The notes beneath the pieces were generated by a model. It worked only from the letters and a program-made list of their open reading frames with translations, searched no databases and was not told the DNA's origin. A stretch of 64,000 bases of DNA from NCBI RefSeq assembly GCF_014200495.1, contig NZ_JACHBY010000001.1, forward strand, positions 310,001 to 374,000, in the 5' to 3' direction. Made by a program: the position numbers and the translations under genes. Positions 43,996 to 53,866 of this stretch are shown here, piece by piece. The stretch comes from Mucilaginibacter geliditolerans. GTDB taxonomy: Bacteria; Bacteroidota; Bacteroidia; Sphingobacteriales; Sphingobacteriaceae. Positions within the stretch are counted from its first letter, which is position 1; each line of letters opens with the position of its first letter.

Positions 43996-44913
43996 ATGAA
44001 ATTTGAGGTAACAATACTTGGCAGCAGTTCGGCAACCCCCATATTCAACAGAAACCCTTCTTCACAGGTGCTCAATATTAATGAGCGCCTATATTTAATT
44101 GATTGCGGCGAAGGTACCCAGCAACAAATGCTGCACTTTGGTGTAAAGGCCAGTCGTATAGATAATATTTTCATAAGTCATCTTCACGGCGATCATTACC
44201 TGGGCTTATTGGGCCTGCTTTCATCAATGCACCTCAACGGGCGTACCAAACCGCTGAATCTTTTTGCACCAGCTCCTTTAAAAGAAATTATTGATGTTCA
44301 GCTAAAATATTCTGAAACAGTTTTACAGTACCCTATTAATTATGTGTTTACCGTGCCTGATAAAGCAAACATAATTTTCGATAACCAGGATATTGTTGTT
44401 GAAAGTATCCCGCTTGATCACCGTATAGATTGTACCGGCTTTTTATTCAGACAAAAAAAGAGGAACCGAAAGCTGTTAAAAGATAAGCTAGAAGAATTTA
44501 ACGTCCCCATTGAATATTATACTGCGTTAAAAAAGGGTGTTGATTATATTGCTCCCGATGGAACTGTATATAAAAATGAAACGCTAACGTCGGCTCCTGA
44601 AGAGCCAAAGAGCTATGCCTATTGTTCAGATACTATTTATAGTGAAACGTATTTTAGTCAGATAAGCAATGTAGACTTGTTATACCATGAGTCTACATTT
44701 TTAAACGATATGCTGGAGCGTGCACAGAGCACCTATCATACTACCGCTTTGCAGGCAGGGCAGGTGGCATTAAAAACTAATGCTAAGAAACTTTTGCTGG
44801 GGCATTTCTCCGCTCGCTATAAAACGCTCAATGAATTACTTGACGAGGCAAAAACTGTTTTTCCTGATACTGAGCTAGCAGTTGAAGGGAAAACGTTTGT
44901 TATAGAGTATTAA
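43996..44913 (+). CDS. rnz: Ribonuclease Z
   Basis: This 305-residue metallo-beta-lactamase enzyme matures the 3' ends of tRNA precursors. It has the start GSSSATPIFNRNPSSQ, the zinc motif ISHLHGDHYLGLLGLL, CSDTIYSE, HESTFLNDM and the late His in LLGHFSARY. The full length agrees with bacterial tRNase Z. This fits a genome in which the tRNA-Ser here lacks an encoded CCA, where RNase Z supplies the end for CCA addition. Confidence 0.95.
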   Translation: MKFEVTILGSSSATPIFNRNPSSQVLNINERLYLIDCGEGTQQQMLHFGVKASRIDNIFISHLHGDHYLGLLGLLSSMHLNGRTKPLNLFAPAPLKEIIDVQLKYSETVLQYPINYVFTVPDKANIIFDNQDIVVESIPLDHRIDCTGFLFRQKKRNRKLLKDKLEEFNVPIEYYTALKKGVDYIAPDGTVYKNETLTSAPEEPKSYAYCSDTIYSETYFSQISNVDLLYHESTFLNDMLERAQSTYHTTALQAGQVALKTNAKKLLLGHFSARYKTLNELLDEAKTVFPDTELAVEGKTFVIEY

Positions 44914-44922
44914 ATGATCCGT

Positions 44923-45001
44923 GTCATTTCGAACGATAGAGAGAAATCTTCTGCTGTATACTTATCGCTCGAAAAAGATTTCTCCCTCCGGTCGAAATGA
45001 C
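44923..45001. repeat. GTCATTTCGAAC-type intergenic inverted repeat
   Basis: Outer arms GTCATTTCGAAC (44923-44934) and GTCGAAATGAC (44991-45001) and inner arms GAGAAATCTT (44941-44950) and AAGATTTCTC (44975-44984) form a long interrupted stem. It lies between the convergent rnz and mlaD-like genes. Repeats of this wording are common in Bacteroidota chromosomes, as far as I recall. Confidence 0.7.
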
Positions 45002-45012
45002 AAAGAATAAAA

Positions 45013-45957
45013 CTAGTCTTTCTTACCACCGAACACCGAGAAGCTCACATACCGTTTAGGATGTGCTTTTATATCGATGAACAGGTTATTTAAGTTAGCC
45101 GTAGCATCACTTAAATTCTTGTACATCTTATCATCATTTATCAGCAGCCCTAATGAACCATTACCGTTATTGATCTTGTTCATGGTAGCCTGCAGTTCGG
45201 CTAATGTTTTGTTGGCATTCTCCAAGGTTTCTTTAATATTTGAGTGAGCCAAATCATCGCTTACTTTTTCAAAATTTGTGCTAACAGTTGTTAAATGCCC
45301 AGTGCTGGTTTTTAAATTATCTGAAACTACTTCAGCATTACTCATAATATTGTTTATATGTGCTGACTGACCGCCAACCAGCGCATCAATTTTTTTGGTT
45401 GTACCTTCAAGCGTCTGTAGCGAGTTGGCTATGCTATTAAAGCTTCTGTCAACATTTTTTTGAAAATCGGGGTTCAATATTTTATTTACAGCTGCTAATG
45501 ATGAATCTAATTTAGATATCAAACGCTCTGCCTTCATTTGGATAGGCTGCAAACTTTCGGCCAGGCTGCCTTGTATATCGGCACGTAAAGTGTCTTTATC
45601 CTGCGCAAATTGCTTGCTGTCGCCATATTCAAAACTAATAGCTTTGCCTCCTAAAAGATCGGTACTTACCAATTGTGCCAACGTGCTTGATGGAACATTG
45701 TATTGCGGGTCTATCTTAAATTCAACTACTGTGCGCCCATCAGCCCGCAGGTGCATGCTGGATACCCTGCCGATCTGAAAGCCGTTTACCAGTACTGGTT
45801 TTGATACCGAAAGCCCATCTACACTATTATAAATAGCATAATATTTATTCGACCTGGAGAAAACATCATTCCCACTCAAATAACTGTAGCCCAATATAAG
45901 CACAGTAATTACAACAGCAGTTAGTACTCCAATTTTTGTTTCGTTTGATATTTTCAT
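45013..45957 (-). CDS. MlaD-family (MCE-domain) lipid-transport protein
   Basis: This 314-residue protein has one N-terminal membrane helix (about 7-27) and an MCE/MlaD domain (about 37-115; YYAIYNSVDGLSVSKPVLVNGFQIGRVSSM). A long helical, coiled-coil-prone tail with Asn/Thr/Leu repeats follows. MlaD proteins form hexameric rings that pass phospholipids between membranes. The usual ATPase and permease genes are not adjacent here. An N-acetylmuramoyl amidase gene lies 96 bp upstream on the same strand. Confidence 0.88.
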   Translation of the reverse strand: MKISNETKIGVLTAVVITVLILGYSYLSGNDVFSRSNKYYAIYNSVDGLSVSKPVLVNGFQIGRVSSMHLRADGRTVVEFKIDPQYNVPSSTLAQLVSTDLLGGKAISFEYGDSKQFAQDKDTLRADIQGSLAESLQPIQMKAERLISKLDSSLAAVNKILNPDFQKNVDRSFNSIANSLQTLEGTTKKIDALVGGQSAHINNIMSNAEVVSDNLKTSTGHLTTVSTNFEKVSDDLAHSNIKETLENANKTLAELQATMNKINNGNGSLGLLINDDKMYKNLSDATANLNNLFIDIKAHPKRYVSFSVFGGKKD

Positions 45958-46053
45958 TTTTATTAGATGTCTTTTTTCAGTATCAGCTGGATATAAGTAG
46001 TTTGGGTCTCAAACTCCACAACTAACCAGGGCCGCTACATTATGTTTAAGTAC

Positions 46054-46938
46054 TTATTCTGCCGCATCTTCAACTTCCTTTTTATAATTCTGCAAAGCCC
46101 TTATTATTGATGCTACTATTTCATCCTGGCCACTTTCAGAGTTTAAATATGCTTCGTCGTCAGGATTATCAATAAAACCCGTTTCAACTAAAACAGAAGG
46201 CATCGCGGTATGACAAAGCACCAAAACTCCCTGTTCAATCACACCATCACTGTGCCGGCCATCGTGTTCAACAAATTCTGAATTTATTAAATCAGCCAAA
46301 TGTATGCTTTGTTTACGGTATTTCGCTTTAATGGAATTCATTAAAATAACCGAAGTAGGGTCATTAGGGTCAAAACCGGAGTTGTCATTTTCTTTGAAAT
46401 CCTCATCACCTAATAGATTTTTACTAATCGCTGCTTCTTCTTCTTTAGTACGGTGAAAACCATATACCAGTAACAATACACCTCTTCCGGAATGATCCGG
46501 AACATGTATTTTTCTGCCATGCTCGTGTATCACCTTATCGGGCAATGCATTACAATGTAGAGATATAAAAAGATCCCCTTTGGCATCATTAGCTATTTGT
46601 GAACGTTTTTCCCATGACACATCATCTTCGGTACTGCGGGTTAAAACCACTTTTACGCCGCTCATATCTTTTTCTACCGCTTTTTGCAATTTAAGTGCAA
46701 TAGCCAGCGTTACATTTCTTTCATAAGAATATGACCCCGATGCGCCGTGAGAAAAATGCCCTGTTGTACCTGATGGAGTGCCGCCATGGCCCGCATCAAC
46801 AACAATGGTTCTGATTTTATAGCCGTTGGAAGGTACCGTATCTTTTTTTAATGAGTCAATTGGAGAAGAAAATAACGAAAAGGACACCAGTAATAACGAT
46901 AAACTGCAAATCAATCTTTTCAATATTTTATTTTTCAT
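46054..46938 (-). CDS. N-acetylmuramoyl-L-alanine amidase (Amidase_3)
   Basis: This 294-residue protein has a signal peptide (about 1-25) and one Amidase_3 domain. Zinc ligands lie in VVDAGHGG, the Glu in ERNVTLAIALKLQ and the His in FISLHCNA; the catalytic Glu is in VLVETGFIDNPDD. It cleaves peptide stems from peptidoglycan in the periplasm, probably at division. A stretch of about 40 residues after LHCNA is an insert typical of regulated AmiC-type enzymes. It is divergent from the LptD-like gene across 52 bp. Confidence 0.92.
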   Translation of the reverse strand: MKNKILKRLICSLSLLLVSFSLFSSPIDSLKKDTVPSNGYKIRTIVVDAGHGGTPSGTTGHFSHGASGSYSYERNVTLAIALKLQKAVEKDMSGVKVVLTRSTEDDVSWEKRSQIANDAKGDLFISLHCNALPDKVIHEHGRKIHVPDHSGRGVLLLVYGFHRTKEEEAAISKNLLGDEDFKENDNSGFDPNDPTSVILMNSIKAKYRKQSIHLADLINSEFVEHDGRHSDGVIEQGVLVLCHTAMPSVLVETGFIDNPDDEAYLNSESGQDEIVASIIRALQNYKKEVEDAAE

Positions 46939-46990
46939 TATGTTTGAACACTGTTAATTGTTTCTGCAAAAATACTATTCATAATCGATT

Positions 46991-49747
46991 TTGAAATTCA
47001 TCAGCCTGTTTTTTCTGCTTGAAATTGTTTTAATGGTAAATGTTATGGCTTCACCTAAAAAAGGTAAATATAATTACCATAGGCCACTTACTGATACCAT
47101 TATCAAACTCGACTCTATAAAAGACAAAAAAATTCTTAGAATAAAGGATACTGTAAGTACTAAAGGTACGAAAAGTAATAAGACTAAAGGTATTATTGGT
47201 AAAAGTGACACTTCATCCAAAAAGGGTAAGAACGAATTGGCTTCCGAAATAAAAGGTAATGCCGATGACTCAACCATTGTTGATAAAGTGCACAATATTT
47301 TGTACTTCTACGGTCGGGCTCGTGTAAAATATGAAGATGTTGAAATGGATGCCGACTATATAAGGGTCGACCAAAAAAACCACCTGATATTTGCCAGCGG
47401 CAGTATCGACCCCAGAACGCACAGGTATATAGGCCGGCCTATTACAAAACAAGGGAAGGATAAACCCGTTGAATCCGACTCATTACTCTTTAACTACGAA
47501 ACCAAAAAAGGCAAGGTATATAATCCTGCATCGGAGCAGGGCGGTAACTATATTTCGGGCGGCCAGGTAAAAAAACTGAATGAAGATGAAGCTGCTTACC
47601 GGAATGTGCTTTTCAGTACCTGCGATAAGCCTTTTCCTGAAACGGATTTCGGTATAGTGATAACAAAGGGTATTGGGGAGAAAAAACGTATTATCTCGGG
47701 CCCGGCTTATCTTGAAATTGAGGGTGTACCTATACCGCTGGCCATACCTTTTGGCTTCTTTCCGAAGCCGGATACCAGAACATCGGGTGTTATATTGCCA
47801 ACCTTTGGTGAGGATCAGAAACTGGGCTTTTACATCAAAGATCTGGGGTATTACATTGCTTTGAATGACTATGTAGATATGACCACGCAAGGTACCTTTT
47901 ATGCAAAAGGGTCATATGATTTAAATGAAACGGTACATTATTTAAGCCGGTATGAATATTCAGGAAATCTGTCATTAAGCTACGGTTCACATAATTACGG
48001 ATTACAGGGCGACCCCCCGACCAAGGATTTCAATATTACCTGGTCACATTCCCAAAACTCAAATGCAAGTCCCGGGAGTACGTTTAGTGCATCGGTAAAC
48101 GCGGGTACATCAACTTTTTACCAGAACAACCCTGCATATAGTAACTATAACCTGCAGGCGCTTACACAAAACAACTTAAGTTCAAGTATTGCATATGGCA
48201 GGGTATGGGCCGGTACACCTTTTAACCTTACAGTAAGCTTATCACACAGTCAGGACCTAACGGCGAAAACAGTTACGCTGAACTTGCCTACGTTTAACTT
48301 CAACATGTCAACACTGAGCCCTTTTGATTCAAAAGACAGGGTTGGCCCGCAAAAATGGTATCAAAAAATAACAGTAGGCTATAGCTTACAGGGAACAAAT
48401 AATATTAACGCGATACCCGAATCTGAGTTATTTCAGGGGAATACCCTCTTTAAAAAGATGCAAAACGGGCTTGAGCATCAAATACCCATCGGGTTCAATC
48501 AAACTTTGCTTAAATACTTTCAATTCAGTGCAACAGCCAATTATACGGAGCGTTGGTATTTCCAAAGTATAAAAGAATATTATGACCGTACTAACCCAAA
48601 CATACCCGATCCTACTCTTCCTACTGTTGATACGGTAGGAGGCTTTAAAAGATCAGGTGAGTATAACCTGAGTGCCGGCTTTTCAACAAAAGTATATGGT
48701 ACAATGAACTTCAAAAAGAGTAATTTAACAGCCATACGTACGGTTATGACACCGTCAATATCGTTTCAATACAAGCCTGATTTCTCTGACCCAAGTTATG
48801 GCTATTATAAAACCATTGTAAGCAATGCAACCATACCATATCCTTCTACCTATACGACATATTCCATATTTCAGAACGGTGTTTATGGCTTTCCATCAGC
48901 AGGCAGGCAGGCAGGATTAAACTTCAGTTTGGATAATACTATTGAAGCGAAAGTAAAAGCGAAAGCTACTGATACTTCAAATACCCCTAAGCACATAAAG
49001 ATATTAGATGGGTTAACCTTCTCAACATTCTACAATTTTGCGGCTGATTCGTTCAGGCTTTCACCCATCTCATTCTCAGGGCACACCGCTATATTGCACC
49101 AAAAAATAAATATTAGTTTTAGTGGTGTATTTAACCCGTATGAGTCAAAACTTATGGATTCAATATCAAACGGTGTAATACAAAAATATGCACATGAGAT
49201 AGATCGTTATACATGGCAGGATGGTAAATTACCGTCTTTGCAATCATTTAGCATATCAGCAAGCGGCAGTTTAAATTCAACCTCGTTTCATCCGCATAAT
49301 ACAACCCAAACGCCTGTTGGCAGCAATATGCAAAACATGACGCCCCAGCAACAGGATAGACTGGCATTATTAAACAGCGATCCATCGGCCTATGTTGATT
49401 TTAATATCCCCTGGAATATTTCCTTTAACTATAGCTTCACTTACAATAACAATGTAACTAATACGAACACTACTAATACAGTTATGATAAGCGGGGATTT
49501 TAATTTAACCCCCAAGTGGAAGATACAATATTCAACTAACTACGACTTAAAGGCGCGCGCGTTAAGCAGTGCCACATCGTTTTCAATCTACCGCGATCTG
49601 CATTGCTGGGACCTTTCAATGCAATGGCTGCCGTTTGGATATTATAAATCATATAACGTTACTTTAAGGGTAAAATCAACTATATTACAGGATCTGAAAC
49701 TAAGTAAGAAGAGTGATTATACCAGCAATTCATATTTTAATCAATAA
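46991..49747 (+). CDS. LptD-like LPS-assembly outer-membrane protein
   Basis: This 918-residue protein has a signal peptide (about 1-21, ending VMA), a Lys/Ser-rich linker and an OstA/LptD N-terminal beta-jellyroll (about 95-215; FYGRARVKYEDVEMDADYIRVD). A large beta barrel continues to the end. It is expected to insert lipopolysaccharide into the outer leaflet, as LptD does. The start codon appears to be TTG at 46991, giving a proper signal peptide; the next Met (residue 15) would remove most of it. cinA begins 3 bp after its stop. Confidence 0.82.
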   Translation: MKFISLFFLLEIVLMVNVMASPKKGKYNYHRPLTDTIIKLDSIKDKKILRIKDTVSTKGTKSNKTKGIIGKSDTSSKKGKNELASEIKGNADDSTIVDKVHNILYFYGRARVKYEDVEMDADYIRVDQKNHLIFASGSIDPRTHRYIGRPITKQGKDKPVESDSLLFNYETKKGKVYNPASEQGGNYISGGQVKKLNEDEAAYRNVLFSTCDKPFPETDFGIVITKGIGEKKRIISGPAYLEIEGVPIPLAIPFGFFPKPDTRTSGVILPTFGEDQKLGFYIKDLGYYIALNDYVDMTTQGTFYAKGSYDLNETVHYLSRYEYSGNLSLSYGSHNYGLQGDPPTKDFNITWSHSQNSNASPGSTFSASVNAGTSTFYQNNPAYSNYNLQALTQNNLSSSIAYGRVWAGTPFNLTVSLSHSQDLTAKTVTLNLPTFNFNMSTLSPFDSKDRVGPQKWYQKITVGYSLQGTNNINAIPESELFQGNTLFKKMQNGLEHQIPIGFNQTLLKYFQFSATANYTERWYFQSIKEYYDRTNPNIPDPTLPTVDTVGGFKRSGEYNLSAGFSTKVYGTMNFKKSNLTAIRTVMTPSISFQYKPDFSDPSYGYYKTIVSNATIPYPSTYTTYSIFQNGVYGFPSAGRQAGLNFSLDNTIEAKVKAKATDTSNTPKHIKILDGLTFSTFYNFAADSFRLSPISFSGHTAILHQKINISFSGVFNPYESKLMDSISNGVIQKYAHEIDRYTWQDGKLPSLQSFSISASGSLNSTSFHPHNTTQTPVGSNMQNMTPQQQDRLALLNSDPSAYVDFNIPWNISFNYSFTYNNNVTNTNTTNTVMISGDFNLTPKWKIQYSTNYDLKARALSSATSFSIYRDLHCWDLSMQWLPFGYYKSYNVTLRVKSTILQDLKLSKKSDYTSNSYFNQ

Positions 49748-49750
49748 CAA

Positions 49751-50998
49751 GTGTTAGCAGAAATAATAACCATTGGCGATGAGATACTTATAGGGCAAAT
49801 AGTTGATACCAACTCAGCATGGATAGCGCAGCAGCTTAATAATGCTGGTATACGTGTAAAACAAATCTCATCAATATCTGACGACCGCCAGCATATTTTA
49901 ACCGCACTTGCGGAAGCCAGTAACAGGGCAGATATTATACTCATAACCGGTGGACTTGGCCCTACAAAAGACGATATAACAAAAAAAACGTTAACCGAAT
50001 ATTTTGGGGTAGGCATGGTTGAAAGCAAAGAGGCGCTTGAAAACGTAAACCGGATTTTCGCCAAATATAACAGGCCATTGCTTGAGGTGAACCGCTTGCA
50101 GGCCGAAGTGCCCGAAAACTGCGAAGTTATCCTGAATAAAAATGGCACTGCCCCTGGTATGTGGTTTAATCATGATGGGAAGATATATGTATCGATGCCG
50201 GGCGTGCCTTTCGAGATGATGTATATGGTTGAGGAGGAGGTTATACCTAAGCTTAAAGCCACATTTACACTGCCGGTAATTATCCACAAAACTATTTTAA
50301 CAGCAGGAGAGGGGGAATCATTTTTAGCGGAAAAAATAGCTGATATTGAAGATAGCCTGCCGCCATACATAAAGCTAGCCTATCTGCCCAAATTAGGTCA
50401 GGTACGTTTAAGGCTAAGTGCTTATGGCGATGATGCCGATCTTTTGAAACAAAAGGTAGATGAATTTGCTGCGTTAATTGTTGAACGTGTTGGCATCAAC
50501 GTAGTAACACAGGAGGACATCCCGCTTGAAAAAGCCCTGTTAAATATAATGACTGAAAAGGGCTTAACCTTATCGGTGGCTGAAAGTTGCACAGGCGGTT
50601 ATATTTCGCATTTATTCACCCAGCACCCGGGTTCATCAAAAGTTTTTTTGGGCGGTGCGGTTAGTTATTCCAATCAATTAAAGGAGAGTTTGCTGGGTGT
50701 AAAAGAGGAAACCATTGAAAAATATGGTGCCGTAAGTGAAGAAACTGTTACCGAAATGGTGCTGGGAGCGCTGGAAAATTTCAAGTCGGATTTTGCTATT
50801 GCGGTTACCGGCATTGCAGGTCCTGATGGTGGTACACCAGATAAACCTGTGGGTACTGTTTGGATAGGAGTGGCATCGGCCAGGCAAACATTGATTAAAA
50901 AATTCACATTCAGCAGTAAACGTATTCAAAACATTGAGAGAAGTGCCATGTCGGCATTATCTATGTTGAATACTTTACTAAAAGAATACAAAAAGTAA
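49751..50998 (+). CDS. cinA: CinA-family nicotinamide-nucleotide amidase
   Basis: This 415-residue protein has an N-terminal MoCF-like domain (about 1-170; ITIGDEILIGQIVDTNSAWIA, ILITGGLGPTKDDIT) and a C-terminal CinA amidase domain (about 255-412; LSVAESCTGGYISHLF, AVTGIAGPDGGTPDKPVGTVWIG). The C-terminal domain deamidates NMN in pyridine-nucleotide salvage. The start codon is GTG at 49751, 3 bp after the LptD-like gene, so translation is probably coupled. It is a full-length two-domain form. Confidence 0.95.
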   Translation: MLAEIITIGDEILIGQIVDTNSAWIAQQLNNAGIRVKQISSISDDRQHILTALAEASNRADIILITGGLGPTKDDITKKTLTEYFGVGMVESKEALENVNRIFAKYNRPLLEVNRLQAEVPENCEVILNKNGTAPGMWFNHDGKIYVSMPGVPFEMMYMVEEEVIPKLKATFTLPVIIHKTILTAGEGESFLAEKIADIEDSLPPYIKLAYLPKLGQVRLRLSAYGDDADLLKQKVDEFAALIVERVGINVVTQEDIPLEKALLNIMTEKGLTLSVAESCTGGYISHLFTQHPGSSKVFLGGAVSYSNQLKESLLGVKEETIEKYGAVSEETVTEMVLGALENFKSDFAIAVTGIAGPDGGTPDKPVGTVWIGVASARQTLIKKFTFSSKRIQNIERSAMSALSMLNTLLKEYKK

Positions 50999-51041
50999 GA
51001 ATGAATTAGTTATTTTTGACCATACTAATTCTAAATTTTCT

Positions 51042-52445
51042 ATGGCAAAATATCAGCTGTTACTGCCTAAAATGGGAGAGAGCGTTGCTGAAGCAACTAT
51101 CATCAAATGGTTAAAAAAACCGGGAGATTATGTTGAGGCAGACGAAGCAGTAATGGAAATTGCAACTGATAAAGTTGACTCAGAAGTTCCATCTCCCGTA
51201 GCCGGAAAACTTACGGAACAACTTTGTACTGAAGATGATGTGGTACAGGTAGGATCGGTTATAGCTGTAATTGAAACAGAAGCTGCCGAAGAACCGGCGA
51301 AACCCGAAACACCTGTTGCACCGGCACCCTCCGAAATACAACAACCTGTTTCTACAGAAACATATAAAGCGCCGGAAGTTGCGGTAGCAACGCCTGAGCC
51401 TGTAATTGCTATACCAGGCATTGAACAGCTTCCTAAGGCTGAACCAGTTCAAAATACAGTGGCATTAAATGATTCCATTAGATTTTACTCGCCATTGGTG
51501 CGCAGCATTGCTGTACAGGAAGGTATTGGCGCTGCCGAGCTCGAACAGGTCTCAGGTACAGGAGCTGAGGGCAGACTAACTAAGGATGACCTGTTGGAGT
51601 ATATTAAAAACCGGGCTACTAATAACGGTCACACACAATACACACAGCCATCACAGCAAAAGGCTGTACCTACCAGTCCCAGTCCAGTATATGAGCCTAA
51701 ACCAGAGGCTGCAAAAGCTGCAGTATCAGTTTCAGGTGGTGATGAGATTATCGAGATGGACAGGATGCGCAGGCTGATAGCCGATCACATGGTGATGAGC
51801 AAGCAAACGTCGCCGCATGTTACCTCATTTGTTGAGGCCGATGTTACCAATCTTGTTTTATGGCGCGAGAAAATAAAAAACAGCTTTGAAAAACGTGAGG
51901 GACAGAAAATAACGTTTACACCAATTTTTATTGAAGCTGTTGCACGGGCCATTAAAGAAATGCCGATGATAAATGTTTCTGTTAACGGAACACAGATCAT
52001 CAAAAAGAAGAACATAAACATCAGTATGGCTACCGCCTTGCCAAACGGCAACCTGATAGTACCGGTAATTAAACAGGCTGATGAGCTAAACCTTATTGGG
52101 TTAACCAAAGCTGTTAATGACCTGGCAAATCGTGCCCGCAACGGTAAATTATTACCTGACGATGTAAAAGATGGAACATTCACCATTACTAACGTAGGCT
52201 CATTTGGTAATGTGATGGGTACGCCGATCATCAATCAGCCACAAGTGGCGATATTAGCAGTTGGTGCCATTAAAAAGAAACCAGCTGTAATTGAAACTAA
52301 AGAAGGTGATATGATCGCTATACGCCATATGATGTTCCTGTCATTATCCTATGATCACCGTGTGGTTGATGGCGCTTTAGGCGGATCATTTGTACGTAAA
52401 GTGGCAGATTACCTGGAAAACTGGGATTTGAACAGGGATATATAA
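51042..52445 (+). CDS. Dihydrolipoamide acyltransferase (E2) of a 2-oxoacid dehydrogenase complex
   Basis: This 467-residue protein has an N-terminal lipoyl domain (about 1-76) with lipoylated Lys44 in EIATDKVDSEVP. A Pro/Ala/Glu-rich hinge follows, then an E3-binding domain (about 148-188; SPLVRSIAVQEGIGAAELEQVSGTG) and the catalytic domain (about 235-465). The active-site His is in SYDHRVVDGALGGSF. The single lipoyl domain and the sequence suggest a branched-chain-type or mixed E2, but the substrate cannot be fixed because no E1 gene is adjacent. Confidence 0.92.
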   Translation: MAKYQLLLPKMGESVAEATIIKWLKKPGDYVEADEAVMEIATDKVDSEVPSPVAGKLTEQLCTEDDVVQVGSVIAVIETEAAEEPAKPETPVAPAPSEIQQPVSTETYKAPEVAVATPEPVIAIPGIEQLPKAEPVQNTVALNDSIRFYSPLVRSIAVQEGIGAAELEQVSGTGAEGRLTKDDLLEYIKNRATNNGHTQYTQPSQQKAVPTSPSPVYEPKPEAAKAAVSVSGGDEIIEMDRMRRLIADHMVMSKQTSPHVTSFVEADVTNLVLWREKIKNSFEKREGQKITFTPIFIEAVARAIKEMPMINVSVNGTQIIKKKNINISMATALPNGNLIVPVIKQADELNLIGLTKAVNDLANRARNGKLLPDDVKDGTFTITNVGSFGNVMGTPIINQPQVAILAVGAIKKKPAVIETKEGDMIAIRHMMFLSLSYDHRVVDGALGGSFVRKVADYLENWDLNRDI

Positions 52446-52462
52446 ACATCGCTCTCTCCGAG

Positions 52463-52547
52463 CGTCATTGCGAGGAACGAAGCAATCCCCGACTATACAG
52501 AGCGGATTTGCAAATCGGGGATTGCCGCGCTAACGCTCGCAATGACG
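52463..52547. repeat. CGTCATTGCGAG-type intergenic inverted repeat
   Basis: Outer arms CGTCATTGCGAG (52463-52474) and CTCGCAATGACG (52536-52547) are perfect complements. Inner arms GCAATCCCCGA (52482-52492) and TCGGGGATTGC (52515-52525) extend the stem. A fragment with CGCTCGCAATGACGG recurs near 61302-61316. It lies between the convergent E2 and hom genes. Confidence 0.8.
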
Positions 52548-52569
52548 GTTTATAAAAATATTATTACTA

Positions 52570-52606
52570 AATGAAAAAGGCTCCCGAAAGGAGCCTTTTT
52601 CATTTA
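52570..52606 (-). terminator. Strong terminator downstream of hom
   Basis: Perfect 16-bp arms (52570-52585 and 52591-52606, aaatgaaaaaggctcc and its complement) with a CGAAA loop carry A/T runs on both sides. It lies 16 bp beyond the minus-strand hom stop and can also stop transcription from the E2 side. Confidence 0.9.
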
Positions 52607-52621
52607 GACAACTAAAGCAAT

Positions 52622-53860
52622 CTACTCAACAACTTCAGCTGCTAATTTTACTTCCGGAGCTAAACTAACCCCTGTTAATTGATCAGCAAAGGCTATGAAC
52701 GCCTTATTATCTGCTATAAGTAATTGATTATCGATCAGATTTTGCAGGTTGATCTTTCCAATCACAAATTTGTAGCTGTCTGAGTGGTAACGTTCATGAA
52801 TGTGTTTGAAATTCAAAGCCTCTACAAGCGCTTCATCCTCATAACGTAAGTATACGTTCAGTTCAACATTATTAGTAAAGTTCAGGTCTTTTTTACCTTT
52901 TGCTTTCTTGTACTCGTACTGGTAATTGTAACGCAATGCCGCGATATCAGATAATACAGCTGAACCTGTAGGATGACCTCCAGCGCCTTTACCAAAAAAG
53001 AATTGCTGATCAGCAAACGCAGCCTGTACAGTTACCCCGTTATATTCATACTCAACATTGTATAAAAATTCAGTTTCGTTTACAAACTTTGGCAGTACAA
53101 ACATGGCCACGTGCCTATCGTCAAGTTCCTTAGCTATTGGTACAAGTTTTATCTTTAATTTCTTCTCACGCGCATATTGCAAATCGCTCGCAGTCAGGTT
53201 TTGAATGCCTATATTTAATACCTCTTCCGGCTTAACAATTACACCGTAGGCATGAGATGCGGCTATTATCAGTTTATATTTAGCATCAAATCCACCCACA
53301 TCACTGGTTGGGTCTGTTTCAGCAAAACCCAGGTCCTGTGCTTGTTTTAACGCTGTATCGTAATCAAGATTCTCTAAATAACCTTTTGACAATACGTAGT
53401 TTGATGATCCATTGAAAATGCCGCTGATAGAGTGTAATAACTCATTGTCATAATACTCTTCCAGGTTACGGATGATAGGGATACTGCCGCAAACTGCGCC
53501 TTCATATAATAATGAAGTGCCGTGGATATGTTGTAATTCAATTAGCTCATCCAAATAAGTAGCGATCATCTTTTTACTGGCTGACACTACATTTTTGCCA
53601 GAGCTTAATGCACGTGATACAATTTCAAATGCAGCTTCAGTATCGTTTATCAGTTCAACAATGGTGTTGATCTCCGGATTGTTTAATATTTCTTCCTTAT
53701 CAGTAGTAAATATTTCTGCCGGTAATGAACGTTTCTTCTCCGGGTTTTTGATTGCTATTTTAACTATTTCAAGATTCAGGTTCTTCGTTTTGATAATATC
53801 ATATAATCCCTGGCCAACAACGCCAAAGCCAAATAACCCTATATTTAATTTCTTACTCAT
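52622..53860 (-). CDS. hom: Homoserine dehydrogenase
   Basis: This 412-residue enzyme reduces aspartate semialdehyde to homoserine. It has the NAD(P)-binding Rossmann motif GLFGFGVVGQGLYDII, the substrate region ISGIFNGSSNYVLS, and GFAETDPTSDVGGFDAKYKL with catalytic Lys/Asp. A C-terminal extension of about 80 residues is present without a clear ACT pattern. It begins 6 bp after metX and ends the metY-metX-hom operon. Confidence 0.94.
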   Translation of the reverse strand: MSKKLNIGLFGFGVVGQGLYDIIKTKNLNLEIVKIAIKNPEKKRSLPAEIFTTDKEEILNNPEINTIVELINDTEAAFEIVSRALSSGKNVVSASKKMIATYLDELIELQHIHGTSLLYEGAVCGSIPIIRNLEEYYDNELLHSISGIFNGSSNYVLSKGYLENLDYDTALKQAQDLGFAETDPTSDVGGFDAKYKLIIAASHAYGVIVKPEEVLNIGIQNLTASDLQYAREKKLKIKLVPIAKELDDRHVAMFVLPKFVNETEFLYNVEYEYNGVTVQAAFADQQFFFGKGAGGHPTGSAVLSDIAALRYNYQYEYKKAKGKKDLNFTNNVELNVYLRYEDEALVEALNFKHIHERYHSDSYKFVIGKINLQNLIDNQLLIADNKAFIAFADQLTGVSLAPEVKLAAEVVE

Positions 53861-53866
53861 TATGTG

